Below are positions 38,601-50,957 of a stretch of DNA of 64,000 nucleotides, piece by piece; position 1 is the first letter of the stretch, and every line of letters begins with the position of its first letter. The notes under the pieces were generated by a model. It worked only from the letters and a program-made list of their open reading frames with translations, ran no database searches and was not told the DNA's origin. Made by a program: the position numbers and the translations under genes. This stretch comes from Ptiloglossa arizonensis (taxonomy: Eukaryota; Arthropoda; Insecta; Hymenoptera; Colletidae): NCBI RefSeq assembly GCF_051014685.1, contig NC_135060.1:3534001-3598000 (forward strand). Reading direction: 5' to 3'.

Positions 38601-41600
38601 GACCGTTTCCTTACAGATGTACCCCCCGTGAAGAAGGTGTACAACCCCTTTGCGATCGAAAGACCACACGCTACTCCATCGATGCTAGAACGACAAGGTT
38701 CCTTCCGCGGTTTTACGCAACTGAATCAAGCATCCCCGTTCAAGAGACAGCTCAGTTTACGGGTCAATGATCTTCCTAGCAACCTTGAACGCACACGTAG
38801 CCACAGTCTCGAGCCGACGGATTTGTCACGAATGCCATCTGCTATGTCTCACATCGTACCTTTAAAACCACCGGGTAAATATTATAATTATCCGTTAAGA
38901 GAGAAAAGCAACTGCAAGGAAAAGGATACTTTTGTCGGTCGTTTGATCGTATATCCTGTGCATTAATGTATCGTATAATATTTACTCAATAACTATAACT
39001 ATAGTTACTCAATCGCTGTAAGAAATTATGTAAGTTAGATCGAAGCTTTGACTAATTATTTTGATCACGATTATCAGGAATGTATGGGAAAAATTTAATG
39101 AAAATCGGGTGATATATGTAACAGTTATGAAATACTTATTATAAGCGTAAGATCGCAAAAATATTTATTCAGTTAATTTTCATTACAATATTACAGAATA
39201 ATTATTTTTCTTTTGTTACCTGCGTGTAACTCTTGTTTGTAGTATATGTTTCATAATTGATATAGACCGGTCTACACTAGAGCTGAGAATAGATCGAATT
39301 TATACGTAAAATTCGAATTCCTATGTAGTATTCAGATATTAAATTATGTATATATATTATATTGTTACATTTTCCATAAAATCGAAAAGCGAATCGTTCG
39401 AATCGATCGAAAGCGTTCAAATAATTTCACTCTCTGTATATACGTTAATAGCCATAGGCCAGGACATCCAATAATGTGCTTCTTCATTTTTACAACAGAA
39501 TTCGAAGGATATGACGAAGGTCATTATTCTCTATTCTGTTAACTGTCCATATTGCCTGCCCCTCTTTCGATGTTCTTGAATCGTGCTAGTTTTACACACA
39601 TATATGTTCAAATATTTATACACATTACATCGAGAAAGTAACGAGATTGAATTCAACTAAATATATTCAATATGACCACATGTATCGAATAATATTTAAC
39701 AGGAAGAATGTGACACAAGAGAAAAACACTACGATAATAAAAGAAATTTTAGTTTTTCGGAAATTCGATTCAAGGAAATAAAAAAAACCTTTCCTACATA
39801 TTGTTCCGATATACTCTTCGCAGTCTCGCTACTTTCTCGTCACAGTGTATACACTCGTGTAAACAATGAAACAAATTAAAAGTGTAGAAGGGACAGCAAG
39901 AGAGGGATGATGTTCTTTATGATAGCGGTGGCGTAGTTAGTCGTCGTTAGTTGTATTTCAGTGTTCTCGGTTTAGGAGATACGTTTCTTCCTGTCTTTGT
40001 AAGATATTGTTTTTACGCTTTAGATTTTCTGTTTAGAAATTTCCCATGTATACATTTCCATTAGATATTTATAACACGTGTTCGCGTGTCGTAACAGCAT
40101 GCATTTTGTAGTGTTTAGCACCAATTTCAAAGCACCAATTTTAATACGTTAATAACTTCCACCATCAGGAGTGATTTATACTGAAACTATACTATTTTCT
40201 TTACAGTTAGCCCAATACCCGAGATATCACCCGGTGGCCAAGATAGTGTTTCAGCAATGTGTCAACAGCTTTCGCGAGGTCTTTCTCTTCTTTCGAGCTG
40301 CGATGACTTCGGACCAATGCCTACCCAAAGCAGTACAAGCTCATTTGCTAAACAACTTTTCACAAACACCAATAACACTTCACCAGGTACAGTCATTTTT
40401 AAATATAAAGTTTAGAGAGAAGAGGAGAATCGATGGAGTAAACCATTCAATTATTAAAAATACACACAAAGGGCAGACCTCTTGTACCTTAGATTTAAGA
40501 AAACAGCACGGTAGAAAACACGAAAAGCAATTATACTTTGTTACAGTAACAAGTAACAACTCGTTGGACGAGATGAAGTTACAGAATGGACCGAGCCTCA
40601 ACAACAACAACAACAACAACAATAACGACAAAAACGATGATCTCAGTAACTTGAACCACATTGGACCCACTTGGAAAGAATCTCCGTCGCCTGTTCTGGC
40701 TTCGAACCATAGACTCACGCCGATCCTAAATAAAACTACTAATCTTAGTCCCATCCTTGCTAGAACAAGTATAACCACTACGATCGTGATGAGTACTCCA
40801 GCACCTACCACCGCTGTGGGTGTATTTGGTACACCACCTTCGGCAAGTCCTGCTTTCAGTACAGCATCCACGTCCTCTTTGGGGAATATGTCAATATCAG
40901 CTGTGAACAGGTCACCAATTCCGGTGAATTCTGTAACGACCGCGAAAACAGCCTCGCCAACCACCAGTGCAGCGTCCTCTTCTTCGGCTCTATCCAGTAG
41001 CATTGCCAACGATGCTAGCCAAATGAGCCAAACCCCGGTAGCAAATACGATTTCCACTACAGCGGTAAGTCTTCACGAGTTATCCAATACACCACACCTA
41101 ATTTTCTCACCTGAAATACTTTTACCATCGAAGTTGGTTACGAAGCATGCCAAAAAGCAGGACATAGTATTTACGTATAGAAGAACGAAAGAAACTTTCT
41201 AGAAAATTTTTGTTTAGCTAGAGATTACAGTAGCTATGTCTATCTATAGGTAGCTGCACGACTTTGAGTCACCAGTCATCGATAGACGATCACTCTCCCA
41301 ATCGACCTTCGACTCGACCACATATTTAAATCTTTACCGAAATCAAATTTTCATCGAAAGGGAGCTAGCCTCGATGGACCAGTTCGCGCGACGTTTACTT
41401 CAGATACGAGACATTTGCACAGAATTTCAGAATACTCCGTTATTGTTTCAGGTACAAGCAGTTGCGACGACAACAGCATTACCGAAACCGGAGCAATGGC
41501 TGGGCAGTATAACTGGAGCGATACCGTCATCAGTGCAATCTCCTTCGCAGAGTCAGACCAGTCCACGACGAGCACCGCCGCTTCACGCAAGAGCCCTCTC

Positions 41601-41763
41601 GCTCGGATCGGCCGCGATGGGACAAACCACCACCAGGACCGGTCCATCCGATCCTTTCGACGCCGAGTGGGCGGAAATCGCGGCGAGAAATCTGCGACAG
41701 TCTAGCGCGACGAATCCTTTCATAATGCCAAACGCGACGCAAGCGTTTCAGGTGCAATTGTAG
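14615..41763 (+). CDS. numb: Numb, membrane-associated PTB-domain Notch antagonist (nine coding exons)
   Basis: Numb is inherited unequally by one daughter cell at division and inhibits Notch there, through endocytic adaptors. The coding exons I read, all with GT-AG boundaries, are 14615-14689, 35508-35672, 37195-37266, 37378-37596, 38027-38213, 38617-38874, 40207-40386, 40547-41064 and 41452-41763. They sum to 1,986 bases in one frame, giving 661 residues. The PTB domain spans about residues 65-205 and includes [17 protein letters not shown] and [14 protein letters not shown]. The rest is low-complexity linker with an Asn run near 404-412. The C-terminus has DPF at 625-627 (AP-2 ear type) and NPF at 646-648 (EH-domain type), and ends FQVQL as in fly Numb. 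Met35, within a basic patch, is a likely second start; fly Numb also uses two starts. The identity is secure; exon 1 and linker boundaries are slightly less so. Confidence 0.93.
29363..29505 (+). repeat. Duplicated motif block inside numb intron 1
   Basis: A block of about 41 bases at 29363-29403 (ATCGAACAC, then TAATCGATATTGATGTCAAT, then AAGCGATG) recurs at 29463-29505 with a few changes. The second copy holds the palindrome ATCGATATCGAT. Both copies carry TAAT-type and TATCGAT cores, so a duplicated regulatory module is possible. This is inference. Confidence 0.6.
32226..32267 (+). repeat. Imperfect CTCGCTCA repeat
   Basis: Repeated CTCGCTCA/CACTCGCT units in numb intron 1; a degenerate simple repeat. 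Confidence 0.7.
33825..33840. repeat. 16 bp palindrome TGTACATCGATGTACA
   Basis: A perfect palindrome in numb intron 1. It also overlaps a direct repeat, because TGTACATCGA occurs twice in succession. Confidence 0.7.
34928..34961 (+). repeat. Poly-A followed by TA microsatellite
   Basis: An A run followed by about twelve TA units with one TG interruption, in numb intron 1 about 550 bp before exon 2. Confidence 0.85.
35885..36062 (+). promoter_or_regulatory. Cluster of TAATTA/AATTACCG motifs in numb intron 2
   Basis: Within about 180 bases of intron 2 (35673-37194), AATTACCG or a close variant occurs at least three times, together with several TAATTA, GTAATTA and GTTACC words. TAATTA is the core bound by many homeodomain proteins. 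The arrangement could be a factor-binding cluster or an eroded simple repeat. No function is shown by the sequence alone. Confidence 0.35.
38280..38414 (+). repeat. Three-unit 45 bp minisatellite in numb intron 5
   Basis: Units at 38280-38324, 38325-38369 and 38370-38414 each start GTGTAAC, continue ACAACAAC, and end with a TAGAACTTT block. The period is exactly 45 bp, a multiple of three, so one frame stays open through all three units. Numb exons 5 and 6 splice cleanly around the array, so I read it as intronic. Confidence 0.85.
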
Positions 41764-43904
41764 CGCCAGGAGTTCATCAACAGCGTTGCCAAGTACTTCC
41801 GTTCGAACATATAGTGACGATTACACGTTCGTTCGCATTTCGACCGCTCGCGTGACCGGAAGTATTACACGTAAATCGCGCAATCTTCAACGGATCGGGA
41901 AGATTCCGTGGAAAGTGAGCTCTGTTGAAATTCCGGTTGGGTGATACGGTCGATAATCGAGCAAGGAACCTCGAACGACGAGGAGGAACGTTGGACGGAG
42001 GGAAGACGCATCGATCTCAAAGAGATGTTCGGTAGCGATGACGATGGGAGTGAATCAGCACAAAACACGTACCCGCAACATTCTTTAGACAAGTAGTTTA
42101 CGCACACAGCCTCTCGATGACCTCAAATTAAATGTAAACGCGGCGCAAATAGAAATACAAGATGGGACCAGGCGTTGGTCACCGTTTAAGACGGACACGA
42201 CGGGAGTTCGTCGTTCGATCGAGGATAACGTTTCGAAACTATCGTCGCGCTTAATCGCGAACGAAACTAGACGTCGCTGATATTGATAACATATTTAAAT
42301 GTTCTGTCACGAGATACTTATAAACGAGGTGTACAATAATCTTGAATAGTTTAGGCTCAAAACAGTTACCCGTCTTTCTGCATGAAGAAGCAAAATTACA
42401 CGCACTCCAAGATTATGCTGCACCCACAAATGTTTCGATGAAAAACGGGGGGAAAAAAGACAAAAACAAAAATGAAAAAAAGATGTATGTAGTTTAGTCC
42501 CGGCTACGTGGCAAGAAATATTTTCGTTTAGTGCGGCAACAGCCGTTAAAGGGTGCGAATGAAAATTCTGTTAGTCGACACTCGATACGAGTACAAGGAA
42601 TTGATGAGTTCTGTTGACGAAGAAGACGAGATAGATATACGAACCAGGTAGACAGGTAGATAACTAAAGAAAGAACGATCGATGGACGACCACACGTAAA
42701 TGGCTTAACATCATGGAGGACTGTGATAGACATCGAAGTGGCCAGTACTTAATGCGGGAGCGGAATCGAACGGCTGTTGTGGATGTTTCTCCAAGATGGC
42801 GCCATTGTACAGCGGAGGAAGCATTCGCGAGCTTGGATAGCACCGGTGTCTGTCGTTCCCTAGCCGACAGAATACACGCAAAATCTACACACACACACAC
42901 CTAGTTACTTAAGTAAAGATTAGATGTTGAAGTTTCTAGAAACAGTACGTTCCACGCTATCGTTGTCTAATATCGTGCGGTACAAACAAATCACATTTAT
43001 CATAACGACGAGGACTGTTGGAACACAATTACGTGTAGGTGGACGGTTAGCGCTCGCTCAACGATTTGATTCGCGCAACTATGACACACAAAGGTGCTTC
43101 CGTTAAGGACAAAACGATATTCACGAGCCAAAAACGAGAGCAACGATATACGGCGTCGAGTTCAGACGTGAACTATATATGTTACTGATTGTTATAGTGT
43201 ATATCACTCGTTGAACGAATTCCTAAAAGTGAGAGCGGTGTAAGTTCATTTTGCCCCGTATTAGAAAAATTACCGCTTACGAAGTATTCGATACAAAGGA
43301 TGATAGGGTTTACGAACTTAATTTATTCGCCATCTTTCTCGGCTTACGTCACTCTCATTCTCAGGGGATTGAACGAATATAGAGATCACAGCGGTGACTC
43401 GAGAACGCTCCCCAAGTCCTATGTAGTACTCAACTAGGGATTATAATATTATGTCTCAAGGCTTCTCTCTTTCAGTTAGCGGCTGTACTTTCAGTTTTGT
43501 CGAACGAATAAGCGGCCAACCCCTTACTGCGGCCATTTTCGAAACACACGTAAATTCATTACACAAGAAACGTTACAATAAGGATTGCGAGAAATATTTT
43601 TCAATTACGATTTACATTACATAGTAATTCCCGCTATCGAGTAACAAAATTGAGACTTTGGTTTCTTTAAATGCGAAATAGCGAATTTTATTTCATATGT
43701 GGGTCGAACTCACGTTACACGTTACGTTCATTAAATTCGACAATGATTTCCCGATGAAAATGAGTCTAAATACGACTTTATTCGGGCTACTATTGAGTAA
43801 TATAACATATAAGTTATGTTATTGTAATTATTTTTGAAAAGCACACTCGATTACGTATCAAGAATTCGATAATAAATTGTTCGTAAAGTATAAATGCAAA
43901 TAAA
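41764..43904 (+). other. Probable 3' UTR of numb
   Basis: No further coding exon follows the stop at 41761-41763. AATAAA hexamers occur at 43871-43876 and 43899-43904, the first plausible polyadenylation signals I noticed after the stop. The stretch is non-coding in appearance. It contains a short CA repeat near 42888-42900 and a doubled CAGGTAG at 42645-42659. The true 3' end could be elsewhere. Confidence 0.45.
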
Positions 43905-46535
43905 GAAAGGAATTTAGTCCAAGCATCGGTTTAAATATAAATTATACGTTTCAAACATTTCAACCGTGTATCGTTTGTATTCTCTTTGGTAAAACATAAT
44001 GAAGAACAAAACTTCAATTCAAAGAAAGAGAAAGAACGAAAAGGACGTGACAAAATTTTTATATTGAAATTTTGTTCTTTACCGTTTCACCACAAAAGAT
44101 TCGATACAGGATCACAATGTTCAATACATATTTATATTTAAACAGATACCTGTTTCGGACTAAATATTCTCCTTTATATCGATTAGGTATTTCGCGCGAT
44201 TTTATGTATTTTACGTACTTAAAAATAGTCCGTGTAAGATCGTGTTTAGTCTTATTTCCATTGGGAAAACCTCGCGAATTTCCTGACGATATTTTCACGA
44301 AAAAATAACAAATCCAAGAATTTTTATTTTCATTGGGTAAAGAAATTAAGTCTCGTCTGCATATCTTATCGAGTTTGAGCCGACGGCTCGCTGAATAAAC
44401 GTAAACAATGGTGGAGATGATTTCGAAACTCGAGTTCTTGAAAGCGGGGACTGCTGCAATATGGCACGCCACGCGGTAAGGGGAGAAGAATAGGTTACGT
44501 TGAAAGGGAAGATAGGCGATCACGGCAATGGAGTCGAACGATTTCGTCAATGATAGGAACGAGGGTACGTGTTCGATCGTGTTATTTCGACGACTCGTGT
44601 GTGTGCGTTGTACATAAATTAGTTATTTAAATTGATGATACAAGGAACGAAAAACGAGAGAAAGAGAGAGAGAGAGACAGATAGAGAGAGCATGCGTGCG
44701 TGTATGTGCAGAAGTTGTTCACCGAACCGACGATATTGTAACGCAGGAGAAGATAAGGCGTTCTTTGTTGCCGAGGTTTTATTAAGTTGTAATGATAAGT
44801 TACCTTGTAAATAGTTTGGTAGCGTTTATGAGCACAAAACGTTGCTTCCACGTTCGGTGATAACTAATTTCGAAGAGGACGATTCTTCGTCAGCCGGAGA
44901 CGAAAACACGCGAGCGACGCTCGTCACGCCGTATCACGGATATCGTTCTCGATCGTTTGGCGAGGTTGCACTCGATCATTCGAGTTACCTTCTGTCCGTC
45001 CCGTAAATCAAAAACAACTGAAGCGAAAACGAATTGCCGACAGACAAAACATATAAATGAATAGAAAAACGAAATCGTTATCGGTGTAGCAAAAGCGCAA
45101 TCGTCGGGTACTTATCGCGGGGAAATTGTAAAAACGAAACGTTGATTGATCGATGTACTTAAAATATTAACGAACGTATGCTTGTTTTATTTTTCATTGG
45201 GCGATGAACGCGAAATCATCGATGCCGCGTGGACGTCGCTGATCTTTATTCCCGTAAGCGGATCGCGCTCTTCGAGTTCTCGCAGAGAACCGAAGTGTTG
45301 AGCAAAGAGGGAAATGAAAATATGTATACAATGCAGTACAGTGATTCGTTATGTAACATTATCGCCTTAAGTACTTATTGTTTTCTCCTCTTTCTTTGTT
45401 TTCTTTTTACATCTTCTGTTTATTATTTTTTTTTTTTTTCTTTTTCTTTTTTCTCTCTCGTATCGATGTACACTAATTATTCGTTCAAGTTCACACTTGG
45501 CTAGGGTTGAAATCAGAATGGGGTAATCTCGACTGGTTTCTGCTCCTGCGTGTTCGTGTTTTATGTTCCTGTTTGGAAACAGAATAATCGAATCTAATTC
45601 TCTTTTCGTTGTTTCGAGGCTAAAATTTTGATTCTAACGTAGAAAGAACAGGCGTCAGTCGAGACATATTCCAGTGTCACACCCGACTGAAGGAGACTAA
45701 TGCATTTACGATTGGCTAACTCTTAAGTACACACAGGGACACTGGAATAATTGGCGAGTAGGTGCACTGGGTGTTAAATTGAGATGTGCAACCGCGTTCT
45801 CTGCGGGGTTCGTCAGTACCACCGTGCACGCTTCCGTGGTTGTGTTGTACATAGTGTCGCCGATCGATTCCTGGATCAATGTACGACTGCGTGTATGTTA
45901 CGTGAAAGTATCCTTGTTCGTTTTACAATGTATCTGGCTCTGTAAAGATACGATTTATTATAATATCTGTTGTGATTACCAAACTGTTTCTCTCATTGTT
46001 TCTATCTTCACCTACATATTTATGATGTTTCTGTATGTTTTTATTTATAAACAAATAATTCAGAACTACAAACGTGACGAATTGATTCGAACGCGATCCA
46101 AATACATTTGGACCAATTACATTATTTGCTTTCATTTACAGGAATTAATACCGCACGATCCTTGAAATTTTCGCGTAGTTTGTATCCCCATCGCTTAACT
46201 AAGCATCGACGTAATATGTCTCTTGTTCCTATAGAATCGTAAATTATAGCTTGCAACAGATCGAAGTAATACAAATAACGAGAGTTCGAATTGACAGTGA
46301 AATATTTCGATCGCTTTGTGTATCGCTAAATTCAAGTCGATACGAACAACCTAAAATTTCTCGATATCGTTTATTCGTTCCAAATTGCTTGTATTCTTTC
46401 GGTAAATTTTCAATGTCAGGGTTGTTTATCGGCGGAGAACGTACGGGAAACTTGAACTCGGTTGTCTAAACGAGACAGAAAGCCAACCGAACCGAAAGAT
46501 GACAACTGTGGAAGCTGCGTTAGCTAGATACCCAC
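43905..46535. other. Intergenic or extended numb 3' region, no gene recognised
   Basis: Open frames at 44059-44550 (minus, 163 codons) and 45779-46165 (plus, 128 codons) have no recognisable domains and a composition expected of AT-rich chance frames. A T-rich tract lies near 45421-45455. I see no conserved coding signal. Confidence 0.5.
44655..44690 (+). repeat. GA-rich microsatellite
   Basis: A run of GAGA units with AAAG and CAGATA interruptions. It is a plain simple repeat, though such runs can also be bound by GAGA-type factors. Confidence 0.85.
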
Positions 46536-46850
46536 CCTGGCATCCTTCCCGTTGTTCTTCGAGACGCACCATAAGTTCAGGATGCCCAAGATGTCCAAAT
46601 ATTCGGCCACCGGATACTGGATCGTCTCCGATTCGTTTCCAGATCACGTACACCTGCGACAGGTGCATACACAGTTAAAATTTCCGAATACCAAGACAAA
46701 GTATTAATATTATTTTTATGATTTTTAACAGTGCGACGTATTCACCTTGTTATTATCCACGTCCGGTACGTTGCCCGCCTCCGGAGGAACCGCCAGTGAA
46801 AACGATTGACTGTTGTCTAAAGTGGTTCGATTGCTATGGAAAACCTGTTT
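46536..46850 (-). CDS. Possible two-exon fragment of an unrecognised protein
   Basis: Two open segments join in frame on the minus strand. Exon A is 46850-46746, starting after TAG and ending at a GTGAAT donor; it reads KQVFHSNRTTLDNSQ and ends VPDVDNNK. Exon B is 46653-46536, after GTCGCAG; it reads VYVIWKRIGDDPVSGG, then RIFGHLGHPELMVRLEEQ, and ends at a possible GTGGGT donor. If that donor is not used, the frame runs on to a stop at 46426. Codon use is less AT-driven than the surroundings. I recognise no family and see no convincing start or remaining exons. It could be part of a small gene, a decayed copy, or chance. Confidence 0.35.
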
Positions 46851-47851
46851 CTAAATATTGTCATTAAATTCTGTTCTCGCTATACTTTTCACACGACTAT
46901 GAATAATATACACATCTCTGATATCTATATATATAATATATAATAAAAAAATATATATATTTTATTAATCCACACGCGATACCAAGCTGTAACTATTCTT
47001 TAAAATACTCGTTTCCCTTCGCGTAGAAATTGTACATTGAATTTTTGATTCTTACATTTCTAAGACAAACAAAATTATAAATATTTCGAATGTAATTCGT
47101 TTGTTACTCCCTCAGAGTATAAGATACATATTATGAAATAGAGATCTGAGATTAAATGGGACTTTGAAAATATTTTTCGTGTCGCGTTGCTCAAATCTTT
47201 CAAGTTCCATTTATGAGAATGAATGGAAAGATAATTTTTAGTGAATTTTCAAAATATCGCCCCGCGATTCGAACTTCACATCTTTCGAAAACGACGAAGA
47301 AAGTCTCGTATTCACTTTCTTTCTCGCAGCTCTTACACTAGAGTGTGTGGAGGGGGAATTCCATAATTTGTTATGTAGTGGTAGTCCATCATGCGCAGCT
47401 AATTATTATGCTTTTAACCATTCCTAACCTATACAGTACACCAAAGTACGTTATTTAAAAAACCACACGATGTTAAGGAAATAATTACACGGACTATATT
47501 CTCATCGTAAAGAAACGCACACTGTTCATAAACGCTACACGTGATGTATAGATAGAGTGCGTTTAAGCGACAGGAGGACCTCAGAGGTCTGAATGAAACC
47601 TGGATTGGATAGTGGTACATTATATGTACTCTTATAAAATGTATTAAATGAAAATTTAATATACACTGTCTTTCTATTAACTTCTTGGTTTTTTGCTCCG
47701 TGAACGAACAAATTTGGGAATTCGGATATTCGTGGAAGTGCCTCTTGTAGCTTTCTAACATTATTTTACAATACATATGTTTCTTTTAATATCTTGTACA
47801 ATTTGAATATAATTTACACTCAACGTACGCGTGTCTGGATGTTCTCAGATA
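46851..47851. other. Region upstream of Traf6
   Basis: AT-rich with a TA-rich run near 46926-46965. No supported gene is present. It should contain the Traf6 promoter and 5' UTR, but no clear core-promoter element stands out. Confidence 0.4.
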
Positions 47852-49523
47852 ATGGCCAAATCGGACAATATTGAAGAACATATTGTAGTTGCAGAAGAAA
47901 CTATTCTTGCATGTGTGAGTATCTTTATCAAATTTAAAGTTACAGATGTTAACAGTGTTATACTTATATTGCATCTTATTTCTTATTAAAACTGATTTTT
48001 TTGCATTATATTTACAATATAATTCCCAAAGCTTTGCTTCACATTTTGTGTTAACACAATTATTATTTTTCACTTATATCGATAACCCAACTATTACGTA
48101 CAGTGCGGTGATGGTATGAAAGAATACCTTGAGCCTAGATTCGAATGTCCTATTTGTTTAACTTGGCTACGTGATCCAGTTTTAACATCTTGTGGTCATA
48201 AATTCTGTTCACAATGCATATATAAATGGCTTCAGTAAGTTATATTTTGTATGTCCAATTATCGAATACATAAGATCTATTATTATATATAATTTACTTT
48301 CACAACATAATTTTTATTTGTAGAAAGGAAGGTGCTTGTTGTCCAGTCGATAGTCAACCGCTAAATTCTGAAAGCGATTTATTTAGAGATTTGTATACAA
48401 GTAGAGAGATCTCCCAACAACGTACACCTTGTCCTTACCAACAATCTGGTTGCGAGATTAAGTTATGTCCGGTGGATATGGAAGCACATATAAATCAATG
48501 TGTATATAAAAGAAGTCTTCCAAATTCGCAAAATATTTATTGTCATTTTAAAAAAGTTGGTTGTATAAAAACCTTTTGCACAGAAGAAGATTTACGTACA
48601 CATTTAGAGACAAATATAAATCTTCACTTAACTGTTAGTTTTTTATTCAATGTAGTTATATTTAATTGTAGTATAAAAAAATTATTGTCTACCTATTTTA
48701 TAGATGGTTTTAAAGACATTGCCACAATTATCTGTTACACAGTCTTATGCTAATATAGTAGCTGCTGAATCTAAGTTGTGGGATGCACCACCAAAAAATG
48801 CAACATCCTTAGGAGGAAGTAACGAACCGTCGTTAGAATGGCAGCACTTGTTAAAGTACATCTTATAATTTATATTTACAGTACAAAATATCTTTATATA
48901 GTATTTTAAAATACATTTCTTTTAGGAATCTGTACGAAAGAATAGTGATTTTAGAACAGCAAAACAGAGAATTGTCTATAACCGTATCTAATCAAAAAAC
49001 GCAGCTTACAACTTTACAAACATCGCTGCAATTTAATCAAGAAGAAATGTATTTGCGTAGTTGTAATGGTGTTTATATTTGGAGATTACATTCTTTCCAT
49101 GCAAAACTTGAAACTATGATCAGTGATCCACTAAAAATGTTTTACAGCCCTGGTTTCTACACTAGTCCTAATGGTTATAAGATCTGTGCTAGAATTAATG
49201 TATCTTCAAAAGATCCTGAGTTTATATCATTGCTTCTGCATATAATGAAATCAGAAAATGATGATGGTCTAGATTGGCCATTTAATGGAACAATGTATTT
49301 TATTTTGGTACATCCACATAATTGGGAAAAAGACATACGTGAGATAACTTCATCAAGACCAGATCTTGAAGCATTTAGAAAACCAGTCTGTGAATTGAAC
49401 AAGCGTAGTTTTGGTTACACGGAATTCGTACGAATACGTGATTTATCAAACTTTTTGCAAAATGATTGTTTGATTTTCAGGATAGAAGTTCGTGTTCAAG
49501 ATAATATTATGAAATCAATATAA
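47852..49523 (+). CDS. Traf6: TRAF6-like RING/MATH signalling adaptor and E3 ligase
   Basis: TRAF6-family proteins carry signals from Toll/IL-1-type and TNF-type receptors to NF-kB and JNK pathways, by building ubiquitin chains. The five coding exons are 47852-47914, 48104-48234, 48324-48633, 48704-48855 and 48926-49523. All have GT-AG boundaries and give 417 residues. The RING finger begins [20 protein letters not shown] at Cys36 and has ligands Cys36, Cys39, Cys51, His53, Cys56, Cys59, a Cys near 70 and Asp74; the CPVD ending is typical of TRAF6. TRAF-type zinc fingers follow ([26 protein letters not shown]). A coiled coil covers about 220-258. The MATH/TRAF-C domain runs from about 262 to the end ([15 protein letters not shown]). 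The start is the first in-frame ATG. The 417-residue length is within the range for insect TRAF6. Confidence 0.93.
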
Positions 49524-50957
49524 CAATTTTATTTCTATGTGTAATTATATTTTTGAATGGTATATGATTTTGATGCCATTTATGTAGTTATTTTTTATAA
49601 CTTTGTACTGCATAATCACGTATAGGATACAATCATCATATATTCCACACAGGTACGCTCGATAAAAATAAACCTGGTCGCACTACTACAAATACACAAT
49701 CGCCACAAATTATATGCATTTTTTTTCTCGCATCATGTACATTTAGGAAGGGACCGGCTCAGAAAGACCTCTCTGTTGTTAGATGCCCTAATTGTAAGTC
49801 GTGTTCTTATTTGTGGTAGATTCAAGGAGAAATGTGCGTCAATCATTTTTGTCTTTAAATCGCGCTTACTTAGAAAAAACGCAATTGACTCTAGGGCCAA
49901 CTACACGATTCGCGTCTCTATTTTGCCTCATTTTATTGGACAATGAAATTGCTTAGTCGAACTAAATAAGGAAATCAAAGAGACTTTGACTCTTATCTCT
50001 TCGGTTTAGTAATTTTTACTGTAATGCGTGTAAAAGAAGATCGATGGTACTTTAATTTCATTAGTCTTTCTTCGGGTCTTCGCTGACATCAACTTTCTCG
50101 TAGAGAAACCTGGTAATCGGTATTTATCGCAACGAAGAATTATTGTTTGTCACGGGTAATACCAAGCTAATCAACTGCGAATTTAAAATATTCTCTTGAG
50201 ATATACGTAGCAATAGAATATCATAACATAGAATATTTTTGTAACTCGTGTAAAAGTCTGATAATTCTAATGAAATGTAAGAATATGAATGTAATTTTGA
50301 TGTATTTCAATAAATTCATTTCGAGTAACACAAATAGCTTTCTTTTTTTTCCTTGCGCCCATTTCTTCTATATAATTTAAAATTATGAGTTATGGACTGA
50401 GAAATGAAAGTTCCAAGTTCCTTTTGTGAAAATAAATAACACTTGGAAAATTTGATTAAGTTTTTACAGTGGTTAGCTATAACTTTTAAAATATTCTCAG
50501 TTTTGTGTTGTTTAAATATTCACGTTTCATTTGAGAGAATAGATAAAACCTAGTGTTATATTTTCTAAATCTAATAGGTGTGATAGAACCGCAAATGTTC
50601 TACAGGGACAACTTTTTTTCATTTACTACCTTTACCAATCGCGGCGATTACGTTGAATATAGTTCGTATAAAATATATAATAGATGGTTTATTTTCCGAA
50701 AGTTTCAATCTCACAATCTTTAATACTAACCTGAGATACTCGTCTCTTATTCCTCTATCGATAATATAGTTTTTAAGTTAGAAAACATTTGATAGGTCTA
50801 TCTTATATATCATTTATGCTTTTGGTACTGACTTGCACATGTGAAACGTCAAATTATATTTTCGATGAGTTTATGAACGTAGTATATAGTCTTCTGTGAG
50901 ACGAGCAAGTGACTTTCGCTTTTTGTATGAACTAGAATTACATATACATCAGAAATA
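49524..50957. other. Spacer between Traf6 and Pomp
   Basis: An AATAAA at 49667-49672 is a likely Traf6 polyadenylation signal. The rest is non-coding in appearance, with GC content falling to the right. The Pomp promoter should lie near the right end. Confidence 0.5.

Noticed and set aside
40380..41057. A 225-codon minus-strand open frame opposite numb exons 7 and 8
   Set aside because: It is the antisense shadow of the low-complexity Ser/Thr/Asn exon. Its Leu/Val-rich composition follows from that, and the plus-strand frame joins numb exons exactly.
40171..41202. A continuous 343-codon plus-strand frame across numb exons 7 and 8
   Set aside because: The first part is in the wrong frame. 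Numb exon 7 reads [20 protein letters not shown] in another frame and splices at 40386 to 40547; only the 3' part of the long frame is real coding sequence.
44059..44550. A 163-codon minus-strand frame downstream of numb
   Set aside because: The composition is rich in Ile, Tyr, Lys and Phe, as in AT-rich chance frames. There are no domain signatures and no linked exon.
45779..46165. A 128-codon plus-strand frame with hydrophobic stretches
   Set aside because: The hydrophobicity comes from T-rich codons. There is no ATG at the start given, no family match and no partner exon.
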